The notes below the pieces were generated by a model. That model searched no databases, had not been told where the DNA came from, and was given only the letters and a program-made list of their open reading frames with translations. Below, one piece after another: positions 16,086-25,623 of a stretch of DNA of 64,000 nt. Position 1 is the stretch's first letter. Each line of letters starts with the position of its first letter. The DNA is from JAJEFO01 sp965208685 (GTDB lineage: Bacteria > Pseudomonadota > Alphaproteobacteria > Rhodobacterales > Rhodobacteraceae): contig CBDBPL010000007.1 in assembly GCA_965208685.1 (NCBI GenBank), positions 4,526,001 to 4,590,000 of the forward strand, read 5' to 3'. Both the position numbers and the translations under genes were made by a program.

Positions 16086-19000
16086 ATGTGGCAATTCTGG
16101 GTCGACAGGGGCGGCACATTCACGGACATCGTCGCGCGAAAGCCCGACGGCACGCTTCAGACGCACAAGCTGCTCTCGGAGAATCCCGAAAGGTACAGCG
16201 ACGCGGCGGTGCAGGGCATTCGGGAGATCCTTGGCCTGGCATCACACGATCCGATTCCCGAAGGTGCGATTGAGACGGTCAGGATGGGCACGACCGTGGC
16301 GACCAACGCCCTGCTTGAGCGGAAGGGCGACCGAACTGTCCTGTTCATCACCAAGGGGTTGCGGGATCTGCTCAGAATTGGGTACCAGAACCGGCCAAGG
16401 CTCTTTGACCTCGATATCGTGTTGCCCGAACTGCTCTACGAAAGTGCTGTCGAGGTCGAAGAGCGCGTCGACGCCCAAGGGCGCATCGTTGAGCCCCTGG
16501 ACGTCCACCAGGTCCGCGCGGCACTTTCCAAGGCCTACGGCGAAGGCTTCAGGTCCGTCGCCGTTGCCTTCATGCATGGATACCGTTTCCGGGAGCACGA
16601 AGCACTTGTCGGTGAGATGGCGCGTCAGCAGGGATTCACCCAGGTATCGCTCAGCCACGAGGTGAGCCCGCTGGTCAAGCTGGTCGCACGCGGCGACACG
16701 AGCGTGGTCGATGCATACCTCTCCCCCATCCTGAAACGATACGTGAACCGTGTCGGCGATGCTCTCGGAGCTGGCCGCGGGAGCTGCAGGTCCCTCATGT
16801 TCATGCAGTCGAACGGCGGATTGACGGATGCCACCCGGTTCCAGGGCAAGGACGCAATCCTCTCAGGTCCCGCCGGCGGTGTCGTAGGCATGGTGCGGAC
16901 GGCCAGGGACGCAGGATTCGAAAGGCTGATCGGCTTCGACATGGGCGGCACGTCGACGGACGTTTGCCACCATGCGGGCGAGTACGAACGCTCCTTCGAA
17001 AGCGAGGTGGCTGGCGTGAGAATGCGCGCCCCGATGATGAGCATTCATACGGTTGCGGCTGGAGGCGGTTCGATACTGTCCTTTCGCCAGGGGCGCATGC
17101 AGGTTGGCCCCGAAAGCGCAGGTGCCAGTCCCGGTCCCGCCAGCTACCGCTGCGGCGGCCCGCTGGCGGTAACGGACTGCAACGTCGTCCTGGGAAAGAT
17201 CCAGCCGGATCGTTTCCCCGCCGTGTTCGGACCCGACGGCAACGAACCCCTGGACGTCGCGGCTGCTCGAGCCGGGTTCGAGACGCTGGCCGAGGAAATT
17301 GCCCGTGAAACCGGCGAGCCCGTGATGAGCGTCGAGGCACTGGCCGAGGGTTTCCTGCGCATCGCCGTGGAAAACATGGCTAACGCGATCAAGAAGATCA
17401 GCGTTCAGCGCGGCTACGACGTGACGCAATACACGATGAACTGCTTTGGCGGCGCTGGCGGGCAGCATGCCTGCCAGGTGGCCGACGTGCTTGGCATGGA
17501 AAGCATCTTCATTCACCCTTTCGCAGGCGTCCTGTCGGCATTCGGGATGGGACTCGCCGACATCCGCGTCATCCGCGAACACCAGTTCTCCGCCTCGATT
17601 TCCAGAACCGAAGCGGCCCGGAAAGTCCTGCAGGAGATCGGCTGCGAAGCGAGGAACGAAGTCCTGGGCCAAGGTGTCGACGAAGACCGGCTTGAAGTTG
17701 TCTGCACGGCCCATGTCCGCACGCCGGGTTCGCATCATGCAATCCCCGTGCCGTTCGGCGAGGAAGCCGCCATGCGGGCGGAGTTCGACAGGGCTCATCG
17801 ACAACGCTTCGGCTTTGTGCCGGAGCACGACGACCTGGTCGTCGACTTGCTGACGGCGGAGGCCATAGGCTCCACAGGAGAGAACGTGGCATTGACGTCG
17901 CGCGACGAACCGAGGACCGGGGACCGGACCGCACGAATGCACTCCGAGGCGGCATGGCAGGACGTGCCGCTGGCGACACGCGAACAGATCAAGGCACATG
18001 ACAAGCTGGCGGGTCCGGCGATCATTGTCGAGCCGACCGGAACGAATGTCGTCGAACCGGGCTGGCAGGCAGAGGGGCTGCCCGGCGGCGGCTTGGTCCT
18101 GCGCCGCATCACGCCGCTTCGGCGCAGGGAGGCCATCGGCACCGGTGCCGACCCGGTGATGCTCGAAGTCTTCAACAACCTGTTCATGTCCGTTGCCGAT
18201 CAGATGGGCGCGACGCTGGCCAACACTGCCAGTTCGGTGAACATTAAGGAGCGCCTGGACTTTTCCTGCGCCATCTTCGCGGCCAACGGAGATCTGGTTG
18301 CCAATGCACCGCATGTGCCCGTTCACCTCGGTTCGATGAGCGAAAGCGTGCGCACCATCCTGCGCAAGAACGGGGGCGGGATTCGTCCGGGCGACGTCTT
18401 CATGATGAACAACCCGTACGATGGCGGGACCCATCTTCCGGACGTAACCGTGATCACGCCGGTGTTTGACAAGGCAGGCGAGGACATCATCTTTCTGACC
18501 GCCTCGCGCGGCCACCACGCGGACATTGGGGGCAAGACGCCAGGGTCCGCGCCCCCCGACAGCCGCCATATCGACGAGGAGGGCGTGCTGATCGACAACT
18601 TTCTCCTCGTTGCCCGAGGCACGCTCCGGGAAGGCGAAACCAGGGACCTGCTGGCATCCGGGAAATTCCCATGCCGCAACATCGACCAGAACCTGGCCGA
18701 CCTCGCGGCCCAGGTTGCCGCAAACGCAACCGGTGCGCAGGAGCTGACCAGGATCGTGGATCAATTCGGCCTGGACGTCGTCCGGGCCTACATGGGTCAC
18801 GTCCAAGCCAACGCCGAAGAGAGCGTTCGGCGCGTTCTGGATGTCCTCAAGGACTGCCGGTTCACCTACGCGCTTGACAGCGGTGCCCGGATCGAGGTGC
18901 GGGTCTCGGTGGATCACGAAACGCGCAGCGCCGTTGTCGATTTCACGGGCACCTCTCCTCAGGACGAGATGAACTACAACGCGCCCTTCTCGATTTGCCG

Positions 19001-19715
19001 CGCAGCGGTCCTGTACGTATTCAGGACACTCGTCGGCGCCGACATTCCGATGAACGAGGGGTGCCTGAAACCGATCAGGATTGTCGTGCCCAAGGGCACC
19101 ATGATAAATCCTGAATTTCCGGCCGCCGTCATCTCGGGAAACACCGAGGTCAGCCAGGCCATCGCGGACGCACTCTACGGCGCTCTCGGGGTTGTTGCCG
19201 GGTCGCAAGGCACCATGAACAACTTCGTCTACGGCAACGAAAAGTACCAGAACTACGAGACGATCTGCGGCGGCACCGGGGCCGGCGACGGCTTTGACGG
19301 CGCGAGCGCCGTGCACAGCCACATGACGAACACCCGGATGACCGACCCGGAAGTGCTGGAAGACCGCTTCCCGGTCCGCGTGGACGAATTCTCGATCCGA
19401 ACCGGTTCGGGCGGAGTCGGCGACTTCAGGGGCGGGGATGGCATCGTGCGCAAGCTGCGGTTTCTGGAACCGATGACCGTCACCGTCCTGTCATCGCACC
19501 GGGAAACCGCTCCTTTCGGCGCAAGCGGCGGCCGACCCGGGCTGCCCGGCGAGAACTACGTTCTTCGCAGCGACGGCTCGGTCGAGAAACTCGCGGGAAA
19601 CGACGAAACCCGAATGAAGGCCAATGACGTGTTTGTCATGAAGACGCCGGGCGGCGGCGGTTTTGGCGCGGAAGCGAACTCGTCGACTTCCCGCGCCCGG
19701 CAGGGGATTCGGTGA
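16086..19715 (+). CDS. fused hydantoinase A/B, ATP-dependent 5-oxoprolinase family
   Basis: A 1,209-residue single-chain enzyme. The first 680 or so residues are the HyuA (methylhydantoinase/oxoprolinase A) part, starting WVDRGGTFTDIVARKPDG, with GFDMGGTSTDVCHHAGEYER in the ATPase core. From about 690 to the end is the HyuB part: ANTASSVNIKERLDFSCAIF, VFMMNNPYDGGTHLPD, AVISGNTEVSQAIADALYGA and KTPGGGGFG at the end. The full-length fusion matches the usual size of 5-oxoprolinases. It hydrolyses a cyclic amide (5-oxoproline, a hydantoin or relative) using ATP; the exact substrate is not deducible. A possible DctM remnant just upstream suggests a catabolic, import-linked origin. Confidence 0.93.
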   Translation: MWQFWVDRGGTFTDIVARKPDGTLQTHKLLSENPERYSDAAVQGIREILGLASHDPIPEGAIETVRMGTTVATNALLERKGDRTVLFITKGLRDLLRIGYQNRPRLFDLDIVLPELLYESAVEVEERVDAQGRIVEPLDVHQVRAALSKAYGEGFRSVAVAFMHGYRFREHEALVGEMARQQGFTQVSLSHEVSPLVKLVARGDTSVVDAYLSPILKRYVNRVGDALGAGRGSCRSLMFMQSNGGLTDATRFQGKDAILSGPAGGVVGMVRTARDAGFERLIGFDMGGTSTDVCHHAGEYERSFESEVAGVRMRAPMMSIHTVAAGGGSILSFRQGRMQVGPESAGASPGPASYRCGGPLAVTDCNVVLGKIQPDRFPAVFGPDGNEPLDVAAARAGFETLAEEIARETGEPVMSVEALAEGFLRIAVENMANAIKKISVQRGYDVTQYTMNCFGGAGGQHACQVADVLGMESIFIHPFAGVLSAFGMGLADIRVIREHQFSASISRTEAARKVLQEIGCEARNEVLGQGVDEDRLEVVCTAHVRTPGSHHAIPVPFGEEAAMRAEFDRAHRQRFGFVPEHDDLVVDLLTAEAIGSTGENVALTSRDEPRTGDRTARMHSEAAWQDVPLATREQIKAHDKLAGPAIIVEPTGTNVVEPGWQAEGLPGGGLVLRRITPLRRREAIGTGADPVMLEVFNNLFMSVADQMGATLANTASSVNIKERLDFSCAIFAANGDLVANAPHVPVHLGSMSESVRTILRKNGGGIRPGDVFMMNNPYDGGTHLPDVTVITPVFDKAGEDIIFLTASRGHHADIGGKTPGSAPPDSRHIDEEGVLIDNFLLVARGTLREGETRDLLASGKFPCRNIDQNLADLAAQVAANATGAQELTRIVDQFGLDVVRAYMGHVQANAEESVRRVLDVLKDCRFTYALDSGARIEVRVSVDHETRSAVVDFTGTSPQDEMNYNAPFSICRAAVLYVFRTLVGADIPMNEGCLKPIRIVVPKGTMINPEFPAAVISGNTEVSQAIADALYGALGVVAGSQGTMNNFVYGNEKYQNYETICGGTGAGDGFDGASAVHSHMTNTRMTDPEVLEDRFPVRVDEFSIRTGSGGVGDFRGGDGIVRKLRFLEPMTVTVLSSHRETAPFGASGGRPGLPGENYVLRSDGSVEKLAGNDETRMKANDVFVMKTPGGGGFGAEANSSTSRARQGIR

Positions 19716-20218
19716 GCCGCATGGGTCTGCAGGGCCGCGGGCATGGACAGCGGGCACCGGGTTCGGCGTCTCTCCTCCTGCGCGCGATTCACGTCGGCGC
19801 CCTTGCCTTCCTTGAGCAATGTCGACGCTCAAGCTCACCGGACATGGCATCGCCATGCTGCACGGTGGCAACCGCGAACGGCGAACGCCTCGAGCCGGCG
19901 CCGCAGGAAGGACGGACCATGACCGCCGGCGATTGTGACTGTCAACCTGAAGCTGCTCACATTTTGGAGTGCGCCCCTGCGGTTGGAGAGCCGCGGCCGG
20001 GCAGCCGCCTGGATCCCGCTGTCACGGCGCGACCTGTTCGCGGGGATGCGGCGAGAGCGCCGGCATTGCCGGGCAGGACAAGCATGCATCGGGAGGCATG
20101 ACTGCCGTTCCAGGATTGCGGAGGAGAGCGAGTCCCCTCCGCCATCCGGTTTGAATGGGACATCCGGCAGGCGGGTTCCGGGAGCGGTCGGCACCCGGTT
20201 CTGGCGCCGCGCCGGGCG
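19716..20218. other. 500-bp region without a recognised gene
   Basis: No frame here resembles a known family. A short frame from 19820 (MSTLKLTGHGIAML...) has no good ribosome site and is not called. Convergent to the lipoprotein gene; likely spacer. Confidence 0.4.
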
Positions 20219-21226
20219 TCACGTCTTGTCGCCGTAGAACACCGACTGGAAGCCAGGTCCGCTGGCATGGCCGACGACACCCGCCTGGTTGCTGCCGCCG
20301 AACTGGCCGGTGGCGTCATACGCCTGCGAGTTGGCCATGGTGGAACCCGCAAAACGCCCGCCGGAGACGGGCATCGTATCCCATGCGAGGGTGCCGAGGG
20401 TCGGAATGCCCCTGAGGGTGAGGGCGGCTTCCGGGGCATTCGGGCCCAGCGCGACGTTGACGCTTGCCGCGCCGGTGACGATGGCGGAATTGGTGCCGTA
20501 GGTGCCCGCCCATTCACCCGTCCATGTCGCCGCGTGGGTCGGCTGGTGCGCCGGGGCGGCATCAAGGGAGATCTGCGGTCCCTGGGAGGTGTACCAGGCG
20601 CTCATTTGATGGCCCGGGTTCTCGATGCCGAGGTTGACGCCATTGACGGCCGCCCAGTTGCCGAACCCGGGCGTGAACGTCGCCATTGGCTCGCTTGCGC
20701 CCGGGCTTCCCACCTCGGGATGCGCCCCCCATGTGGTGAAGGCCTGTCCGGTCGCCGGGAGTACGATGTCGGCGGTCTGGCCGGGTGCGAGATTTATCGG
20801 CGTGGTCGGTCCGAGTTCGACGCCGTTCGAAAGGTGCACCTCGACCCGCACGCTGGAGAGCGGTGCGTCAGTGACGTTTGTCACCGTGCCAACGAACCGC
20901 TGGGTGGCGGCATCGTAGTTCAGGACGAGCCGCGCGCCGGCCCGCGTGCTCCAGTAGGTGTCGGCGAGGCTGTACTGGGTGGCGGATTCCTCTCCGCCAC
21001 CCGGACCGGTTTCGGCACTTTCGCCGCCCTCGGCGCCTTCGCTGCCTTCACCCGCGCCGCCATGCTCGCCCGAGGCCTCGCGGCCACCGGCTTCACGGCC
21101 GAATCCTGAACCTGTCGAACAGGCAGCGAGGCTGAACGCAAGCAGGAGGGCGACTGCCGGGAACACAAGCCGGCGAGGCGCAGTGGACGGGAAAGCGTCA
21201 AAAGACGCTTGCTGGTTCTCATGCAT
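20219..21226 (-). CDS. lipoprotein with FxLYD-like and TbpB-type barrel-like regions
   Basis: A 335-residue exported lipoprotein. The signal peptide ends in the lipobox LAAC (FPAVALLLAFSLAAC). A Gly/Glu-rich linker (about 42-80) follows. Then comes a beta-rich domain with LVLNYDAATQRFVGTVTNV, like the FxLYD/immunoglobulin-type domains. Last is a barrel-like C-terminus (TWTGEWAGTYG ... FGGSNQAGVVGHA ... SVFYGDK). The ending resembles transferrin-binding-protein-B-like barrels, which I can only suggest. ATG 21226 (MHENQQAS) has AAGGAG 6 bases upstream; it is preferred over ATG 21247. Monocistronic by context; function unknown, perhaps surface ligand binding. Confidence 0.7.
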   Translation of the reverse strand: MHENQQASFDAFPSTAPRRLVFPAVALLLAFSLAACSTGSGFGREAGGREASGEHGGAGEGSEGAEGGESAETGPGGGEESATQYSLADTYWSTRAGARLVLNYDAATQRFVGTVTNVTDAPLSSVRVEVHLSNGVELGPTTPINLAPGQTADIVLPATGQAFTTWGAHPEVGSPGASEPMATFTPGFGNWAAVNGVNLGIENPGHQMSAWYTSQGPQISLDAAPAHQPTHAATWTGEWAGTYGTNSAIVTGAASVNVALGPNAPEAALTLRGIPTLGTLAWDTMPVSGGRFAGSTMANSQAYDATGQFGGSNQAGVVGHASGPGFQSVFYGDKT

Positions 21227-21348
21227 TGCAATCTCCTTCATAGGCATGACTGTCTCCGGCGACCGCTAGCGCGCCCCTGTTCCAAACATTCCAGGGCGGT
21301 GAATGAAAGCGGTACCCTCGACTGAACTCTTTCAGTGTGTGGCGGGGT

Positions 21349-21819
21349 CTAGTCGCCGTCCCCCCAGTGGCCGTGGCCATTGTCGCCGTCGTTTTCCGCG
21401 CGCCTGACGAATCCCGTCAGCTGCCGTTCGTACTCCGCGCGCGTGACGACCGCATCGCCGTCCACGTCGAACATCTGGAACATGCGCACCGTGGTCCCGC
21501 GCGTGGCCTCGTTCCAGAGCGCCGCGAACTCCTCCAGGCTCAGGTTGCCGTCGCCGTTGGAGTCGTGGCTGCCGAGTCGATCGCCGCGCAACCTGTCGAT
21601 TCCGGCATGCGGGAATCCGCCGTCGCAGTCCTTTCCGATTGCGCCGAACGGCGCCGCTGCCGCCAGATCGTGCAAGTCATCTTCGAGATGACCCATGCCA
21701 TGGCGGCCGTCGAACCCGCCGCCACGGAATCCGCCTTCGCTTTCGCCGGCAAGGGCACCGCCGGCACCGAAGACGGCGACAAGGGTAATGGAGGTCAGCA
21801 TTTTCGTTTCTGTTCTCAT
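21349..21819 (-). CDS. secreted EF-hand protein
   Basis: A 156-residue periplasmic or secreted protein. A signal peptide (MLTSITLVAVFGAGGALA) is followed by a Gly/His/Asp-rich region and two EF-hand loops, DSNGDGNLSLEEF and DVDGDAVVTRAEY, both with the canonical acidic positions, so calcium binding is likely. ATG 21819 has AGGAG 7 bases upstream. It is divergent from an OmpR-type regulator gene and may be one of its targets; similar EF-hand plus two-component layouts are common in proteobacteria. Role otherwise unknown. Confidence 0.85.
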   Translation of the reverse strand: MRTETKMLTSITLVAVFGAGGALAGESEGGFRGGGFDGRHGMGHLEDDLHDLAAAAPFGAIGKDCDGGFPHAGIDRLRGDRLGSHDSNGDGNLSLEEFAALWNEATRGTTVRMFQMFDVDGDAVVTRAEYERQLTGFVRRAENDGDNGHGHWGDGD

Positions 21820-21944
21820 TCGAGGTCTCCTGTATCGATTGATCCATCGGTTCATGACGGATGACGGCAAAATGGGCATGAGATGTCGCAGAACATTGCC
21901 GCTGAAACGGCGCGAGTGTCGCGTGCCGTGACAGGCCGGCGACG

Positions 21945-21964
21945 TGACACAATTTGTTACAATC
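21945..21964 (+). promoter_or_regulatory. tandem 10-base direct repeat, candidate OmpR-type operator
   Basis: TGACACAATT is followed immediately by TGTTACAATC, about 40 bases before the regulator ATG, in the divergent EF-hand/regulator promoter region. OmpR-family dimers bind tandem 10-bp half sites, so this could be an autoregulatory site. Only two imperfect copies are seen. Confidence 0.45.
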
Positions 21965-22004
21965 TATTTTCCATCCCTGAAGAGAACAGCTTAGGTTCGC
22001 GCCC

Positions 22005-22724
22005 ATGGAAGCCTGCCCGCACGTTCTGGTCGTCGATGATCACCGCGAGATTCGCGAACCGCTTGCGCGCTACCTCGAGCGCCACGGACTTCGCGCGACC
22101 GTGGCGGAGAGCGCTGCCGCCGCACGGCGCGCACTGCGCGCCGCTGCGGTCGACCTCGTGGTCTTGGACATCATGATGCCGGGCGAGGATGGACTCCAAC
22201 TTTGCCGGCACCTGCGCGAAACGACGCGGATTCCGGTCATTCTGCTGACCGCCATGGGCGAGGAGACGGACCGGATCGTGGGCCTTGAGGTGGGAGCCGA
22301 CGACTATGTCAGCAAGCCCTTCAACCCTCGGGAGCTTCTTGCCCGCATCAAGGCGGTTATCCGGCGGGCGCGCAACCTGCCGCCCGACAGGGTGCCGCTT
22401 TCCGCCGGGAAGTACCGATTCGACCGATGGTCGCTTGACGTTGCGCGTCGTGAGCTTGTTGACGAGGAGGGAGTCGTGACGCCGCTGTCGTATGGCGAGT
22501 TTCGGCTGCTGGTCGTACTGCTCGAGCGCCCCGGCATGGTGCTCTCGCGCGACCAGTTGCTGGACCTGACCCGCGGAAGAGCCGCCGCGCCTTTCGATCG
22601 CGCCATCGACAACCAGGTGAGTCGCCTGCGTCGCAAGATCGAGCGCAATCCCAGGAACCCCTGCCTGATTGCCACCGTCTGGGGCGGCGGCTACCGGTTC
22701 TCGGTCGAGGTGGAGCGCGGCTGA
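22005..22724 (+). CDS. OmpR-family response regulator
   Basis: A 239-residue response regulator. The receiver domain (1-120) has Asp11/Asp12, the phosphorylatable Asp55 (LVVLDIMMPG), Thr82 and Lys104 (YVSKPFNP). The C-terminal winged helix contains LSYGEFRLLVVLLERPG and DNQVSRLRRKIE. All phosphorelay residues are present. It is followed by a histidine kinase gene after an unusual 340-base gap. It probably controls the EF-hand gene and itself. Confidence 0.95.
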   Translation: MEACPHVLVVDDHREIREPLARYLERHGLRATVAESAAAARRALRAAAVDLVVLDIMMPGEDGLQLCRHLRETTRIPVILLTAMGEETDRIVGLEVGADDYVSKPFNPRELLARIKAVIRRARNLPPDRVPLSAGKYRFDRWSLDVARRELVDEEGVVTPLSYGEFRLLVVLLERPGMVLSRDQLLDLTRGRAAAPFDRAIDNQVSRLRRKIERNPRNPCLIATVWGGGYRFSVEVERG

Positions 22725-23064
22725 CGTCTTTCTCTGGCTCGAGGAGGGGGAACCTGGGAGGGATTTGGAGAGCCCGAATGTTCGACAGCCGATCATGTCC
22801 AGGCAACCGGCCGATGGCCGACGGAGCACCCCTTGCGCCGTTGCCGTTGGGCTCTGCCATCCCGGCCGTGCGGCGGTTTGCACTGGCGCCCCGAATCCCT
22901 CTTCGCGAGCGCGCGTTGCAGGGAATTCAACGGCCGAACCTCCGGCGCGCGGCAACAGCGTGTTCCGCCGCCAGTTCAATCCCGCCATGGAACATCCGTG
23001 GCATCAAGGGAGGCGCGTGCATCTCTTCCCGGCCTGAACGCCGGACTGCCCCGCGTGATTCACG
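22725..23064. other. gap between response regulator and kinase
   Basis: 340 bases with no supported gene, although two-component genes of this type usually touch or overlap. Possibly the kinase start is wrong or a 5' piece of the kinase gene has decayed. Confidence 0.4.
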
Positions 23065-24465
23065 TTGAAGCTCGCGCCGACGAGCCTCGCCGGACAGCTC
23101 ACGCTGCTTCTCCTGATTGCCCTTGCCATTGCACAGGGCGTGGCCGTCACGCTCTTCGCCAGGGAGCGCATCGAGGCCGCGCGCCATGCCTACCGGGACA
23201 ATGCCGTTTTGCGCACGGAGACGGTGATGCGCCTGCTCGACGGCACGCCGCCGGAGCTTCATGACTCCGTCATCGCGGCGGCAAGCTCGGAATTCGTGCG
23301 GTTCTCGTTGACCGATGAATCCGTGGCTGGCGAAACCAGCGCCGGCGAGCGGCCGGCCGGGATGGCACGGGACTTTGCCGCGATCCTGGGCATGGAGCCG
23401 GAGCGGATCCGCATTGCACCGCTCCGGACTGGCTTCAGCAACGAAGACGGCCTGGCAGGCGACCAGGAACACGTCGGCGACGGGGAACATGATCGCGCCG
23501 AGGTCCATGGCCACCGGGAGTCCGACTGGTTCACGGCGTCGGTGGCGCTCTCCGGCGGTCAATGGCTGAATGTCAGGGTGGTTCCGCCACCGGATACGCC
23601 GCCCTGGGGCTGGACATTCGTGCTGACCTTTCTCTTCTCGGCCCTGGTCATTGCCGCCGTGGCGGTACTCGCGGCAAGACGGATCGTCAGGCCGATGCGA
23701 AGCCTCGCTGAAGCGACGAGCAGGTTCGGTCTGGGCGAGGCTGTGGAAGACCTGCCCGAGGAAGGACCTGTGGAGACGCGGGAGACGGTGCGCGCGTTCA
23801 ATCTCATGCGCGGGCGGCTGGATCGGTACGTCCGCGACCGCACGGCCATGCTTGCGGCGGTCTCACACGATCTGCGGACACCGATCACGAGTCTTCGCCT
23901 CCACGCCGAACTCGTGGGGGACTCCGAGACGAAGACGAAGATCTACGCGGCGCTCGACGAGATGCAGCGGATGATCGAGGACACGCTCGCATTCATCCGC
24001 GAAGACATGCAGCGGGAAGAAACACGCAAGGTCGACCTCAATGCGCTGATCGACAGCGTCGCCGCCGACCTCGCGGAGTTGGGACATGACATCGAGGTGA
24101 CCGAATCCGGCCGTGTCCTGATCATCTGCCGACCGATGGCGCTGCGGCGCGCCCTGCGCAACCTGCTGGAGAACGCAGCCATCTACGGGACGCGCGCAAC
24201 CGTGCGGATCGATACGGACGATGCCGCAATCCACATCGTGGTCGAGGACGAGGGGCCGGGGATTCCGGAGGAAGACCAGGAGCGGGTCTTTGACCCGTTC
24301 GTGCGGCTAGAGGCGTCACGCAGCCGCGACACCGGTGGAAGCGGGCTGGGGCTGGCGATCGCGCGGAGCATCGTCCGGGGCCATGGCGGCGGCGTTCTTC
24401 TCGGGAATCGGGCCAACGGCGGGTTGCGGGCGACGATTTCTTTGCCGGCCGCCGAAAGGCCATGA
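23065..24465 (+). CDS. sensor histidine kinase, partner of the OmpR-type regulator
   Basis: A 466-residue membrane kinase. TM1 is at about 11-31 and TM2 at about 183-203, bracketing a periplasmic sensor loop of roughly 150 residues rich in Asp/Glu/His. A HAMP segment follows. The phospho-acceptor is His268 in AVSHDLRTPITSL. The ATPase domain has ALRNLLENAAIYG and EDEGPGIPEEDQERVFDPF. The only start consistent with the frame is TTG 23065, because an in-frame TGA lies at 23056-23058 and no clear ribosome site is present, so the true start is uncertain. Paired with the response regulator 340 bases upstream. Confidence 0.9.
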   Translation: MKLAPTSLAGQLTLLLLIALAIAQGVAVTLFARERIEAARHAYRDNAVLRTETVMRLLDGTPPELHDSVIAAASSEFVRFSLTDESVAGETSAGERPAGMARDFAAILGMEPERIRIAPLRTGFSNEDGLAGDQEHVGDGEHDRAEVHGHRESDWFTASVALSGGQWLNVRVVPPPDTPPWGWTFVLTFLFSALVIAAVAVLAARRIVRPMRSLAEATSRFGLGEAVEDLPEEGPVETRETVRAFNLMRGRLDRYVRDRTAMLAAVSHDLRTPITSLRLHAELVGDSETKTKIYAALDEMQRMIEDTLAFIREDMQREETRKVDLNALIDSVAADLAELGHDIEVTESGRVLIICRPMALRRALRNLLENAAIYGTRATVRIDTDDAAIHIVVEDEGPGIPEEDQERVFDPFVRLEASRSRDTGGSGLGLAIARSIVRGHGGGVLLGNRANGGLRATISLPAAERP

Positions 24466-24690
24466 GGGATGCAGGGCAGGTTTTCGAGACCGGAATTCGC
24501 GCGCCCGATTGCACACTGACGGCAAGGACTGATCTTGTTTCCAGTCCTCTTCAAGCTGTCTGGAACCGGGGAACCGGCCAAGATTCGGCTGGCCTGCGAA
24601 CCGTCTCCGGAGTAGGCAGAGGCGGGATCGCGTGCGAATCGCCCCGAAGTGCGCGGGCGGGATCGGATGCGGCATCTAACGGGGAGCCCC

Positions 24691-25476
24691 ATGATGCGAC
24701 AAGGAATGCTTGTCACGTTTCTGGCAGTGCAGTGTTGCCTGCTGCTTTCGCTTGAAGCCCGCGCCGCCGGTCTTGTCGAGTGGCAGTCCGCTGAAAGCCT
24801 GAACCGGCTGGCGCGCTCTTCTCACAAGACGGACTTCTTTCCTCTCAGCAACCATTTCATCAGCCAGGACAATGCGATCTTCTGTGGTCCGGTGTCGTCG
24901 GCAATCGTTCTGAACGCGCTGCGGCTCGGCAAGCGGGATGGCTTGCCGAAGGACAGGGCGTCCATTGCGAAGGAGGAGATGGCATGGCTGTGGGAGGGTG
25001 CCGACCCGTTCTACGGGAAGTACACGCCGAACAACGTCTTCACCGACGTGGCGAAGTCGCGACTCGAGGTCTTGGGCAAGCCCATCCCGATCAAGGGCGA
25101 GTCGAAGAGCGATTTCGGCTTCCAGTTGCACCAACTGGCGGAGCTTCTGCGCAGTCACGGCCTCGAAGTCGCGCTCCGGGTCGTCGACGACAGCGCGGAC
25201 GCCTCGACGATTCGGCGCGAACTGGTCGGGAACCTGACCAAGGAAGGCGACTACGTGCTGGTCAACTACTCGCGCAAGGCCCTCGGCCAGCCAGGGGGCG
25301 GCCACATTTCCCCGGTGGGGGCCTACGATGAAGCCAGCGATTCCTTCCTGGTGATGGACGTCAACCCGAACCGCGCCCCTTGGGTCTGGGTCGCCGCGGA
25401 CGACCTTGTCGCGGCAATGCGAACTTTCGACACGGTCGAAAACCGTGGGTACGTCCTGGTATCGGAAGGGAACTGA
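24691..25476 (+). CDS. exported phytochelatin-synthase-family peptidase
   Basis: A 261-residue protein of the papain-like phytochelatin synthase family, in the short bacterial form. The signal peptide is residues 1-24 (VTFLAVQCCLLLSLEARA). The triad is Cys65 in IFCGPVSSA, His205 in GGGHISPVG and Asp223 in VMDVNPNRAP. Bacterial forms lack the C-terminal metal-sensing part and mainly cut glutathione rather than make phytochelatins; that is family knowledge. ATG 24691 has GGGGAG 4 bases upstream. Glutamate-cysteine ligase is encoded 1.2 kb away on the opposite strand, giving a plausible glutathione link. Confidence 0.9.
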   Translation: MMRQGMLVTFLAVQCCLLLSLEARAAGLVEWQSAESLNRLARSSHKTDFFPLSNHFISQDNAIFCGPVSSAIVLNALRLGKRDGLPKDRASIAKEEMAWLWEGADPFYGKYTPNNVFTDVAKSRLEVLGKPIPIKGESKSDFGFQLHQLAELLRSHGLEVALRVVDDSADASTIRRELVGNLTKEGDYVLVNYSRKALGQPGGGHISPVGAYDEASDSFLVMDVNPNRAPWVWVAADDLVAAMRTFDTVENRGYVLVSEGN

Positions 25477-25623
25477 CGGCGCCCGGATGCATCGCTGGAC
25501 TGGCGCGCCGAGCCGCCGCCCGCCTCAAAGCGCGGGAAAAAAGGGGCAAGCACGTCACGAGGCGTCCGGGACTGGCATGCCTGCGGGTGAACGCAGCCTC
25601 GCCGACGGGCCCGTGAGCTTCCG

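Noticed and set aside
16863..19322. 819-codon minus-strand open frame opposite the 5-oxoprolinase
   Set aside because: Long because of high GC codon bias; the plus-strand HyuA/HyuB motifs are continuous across it.
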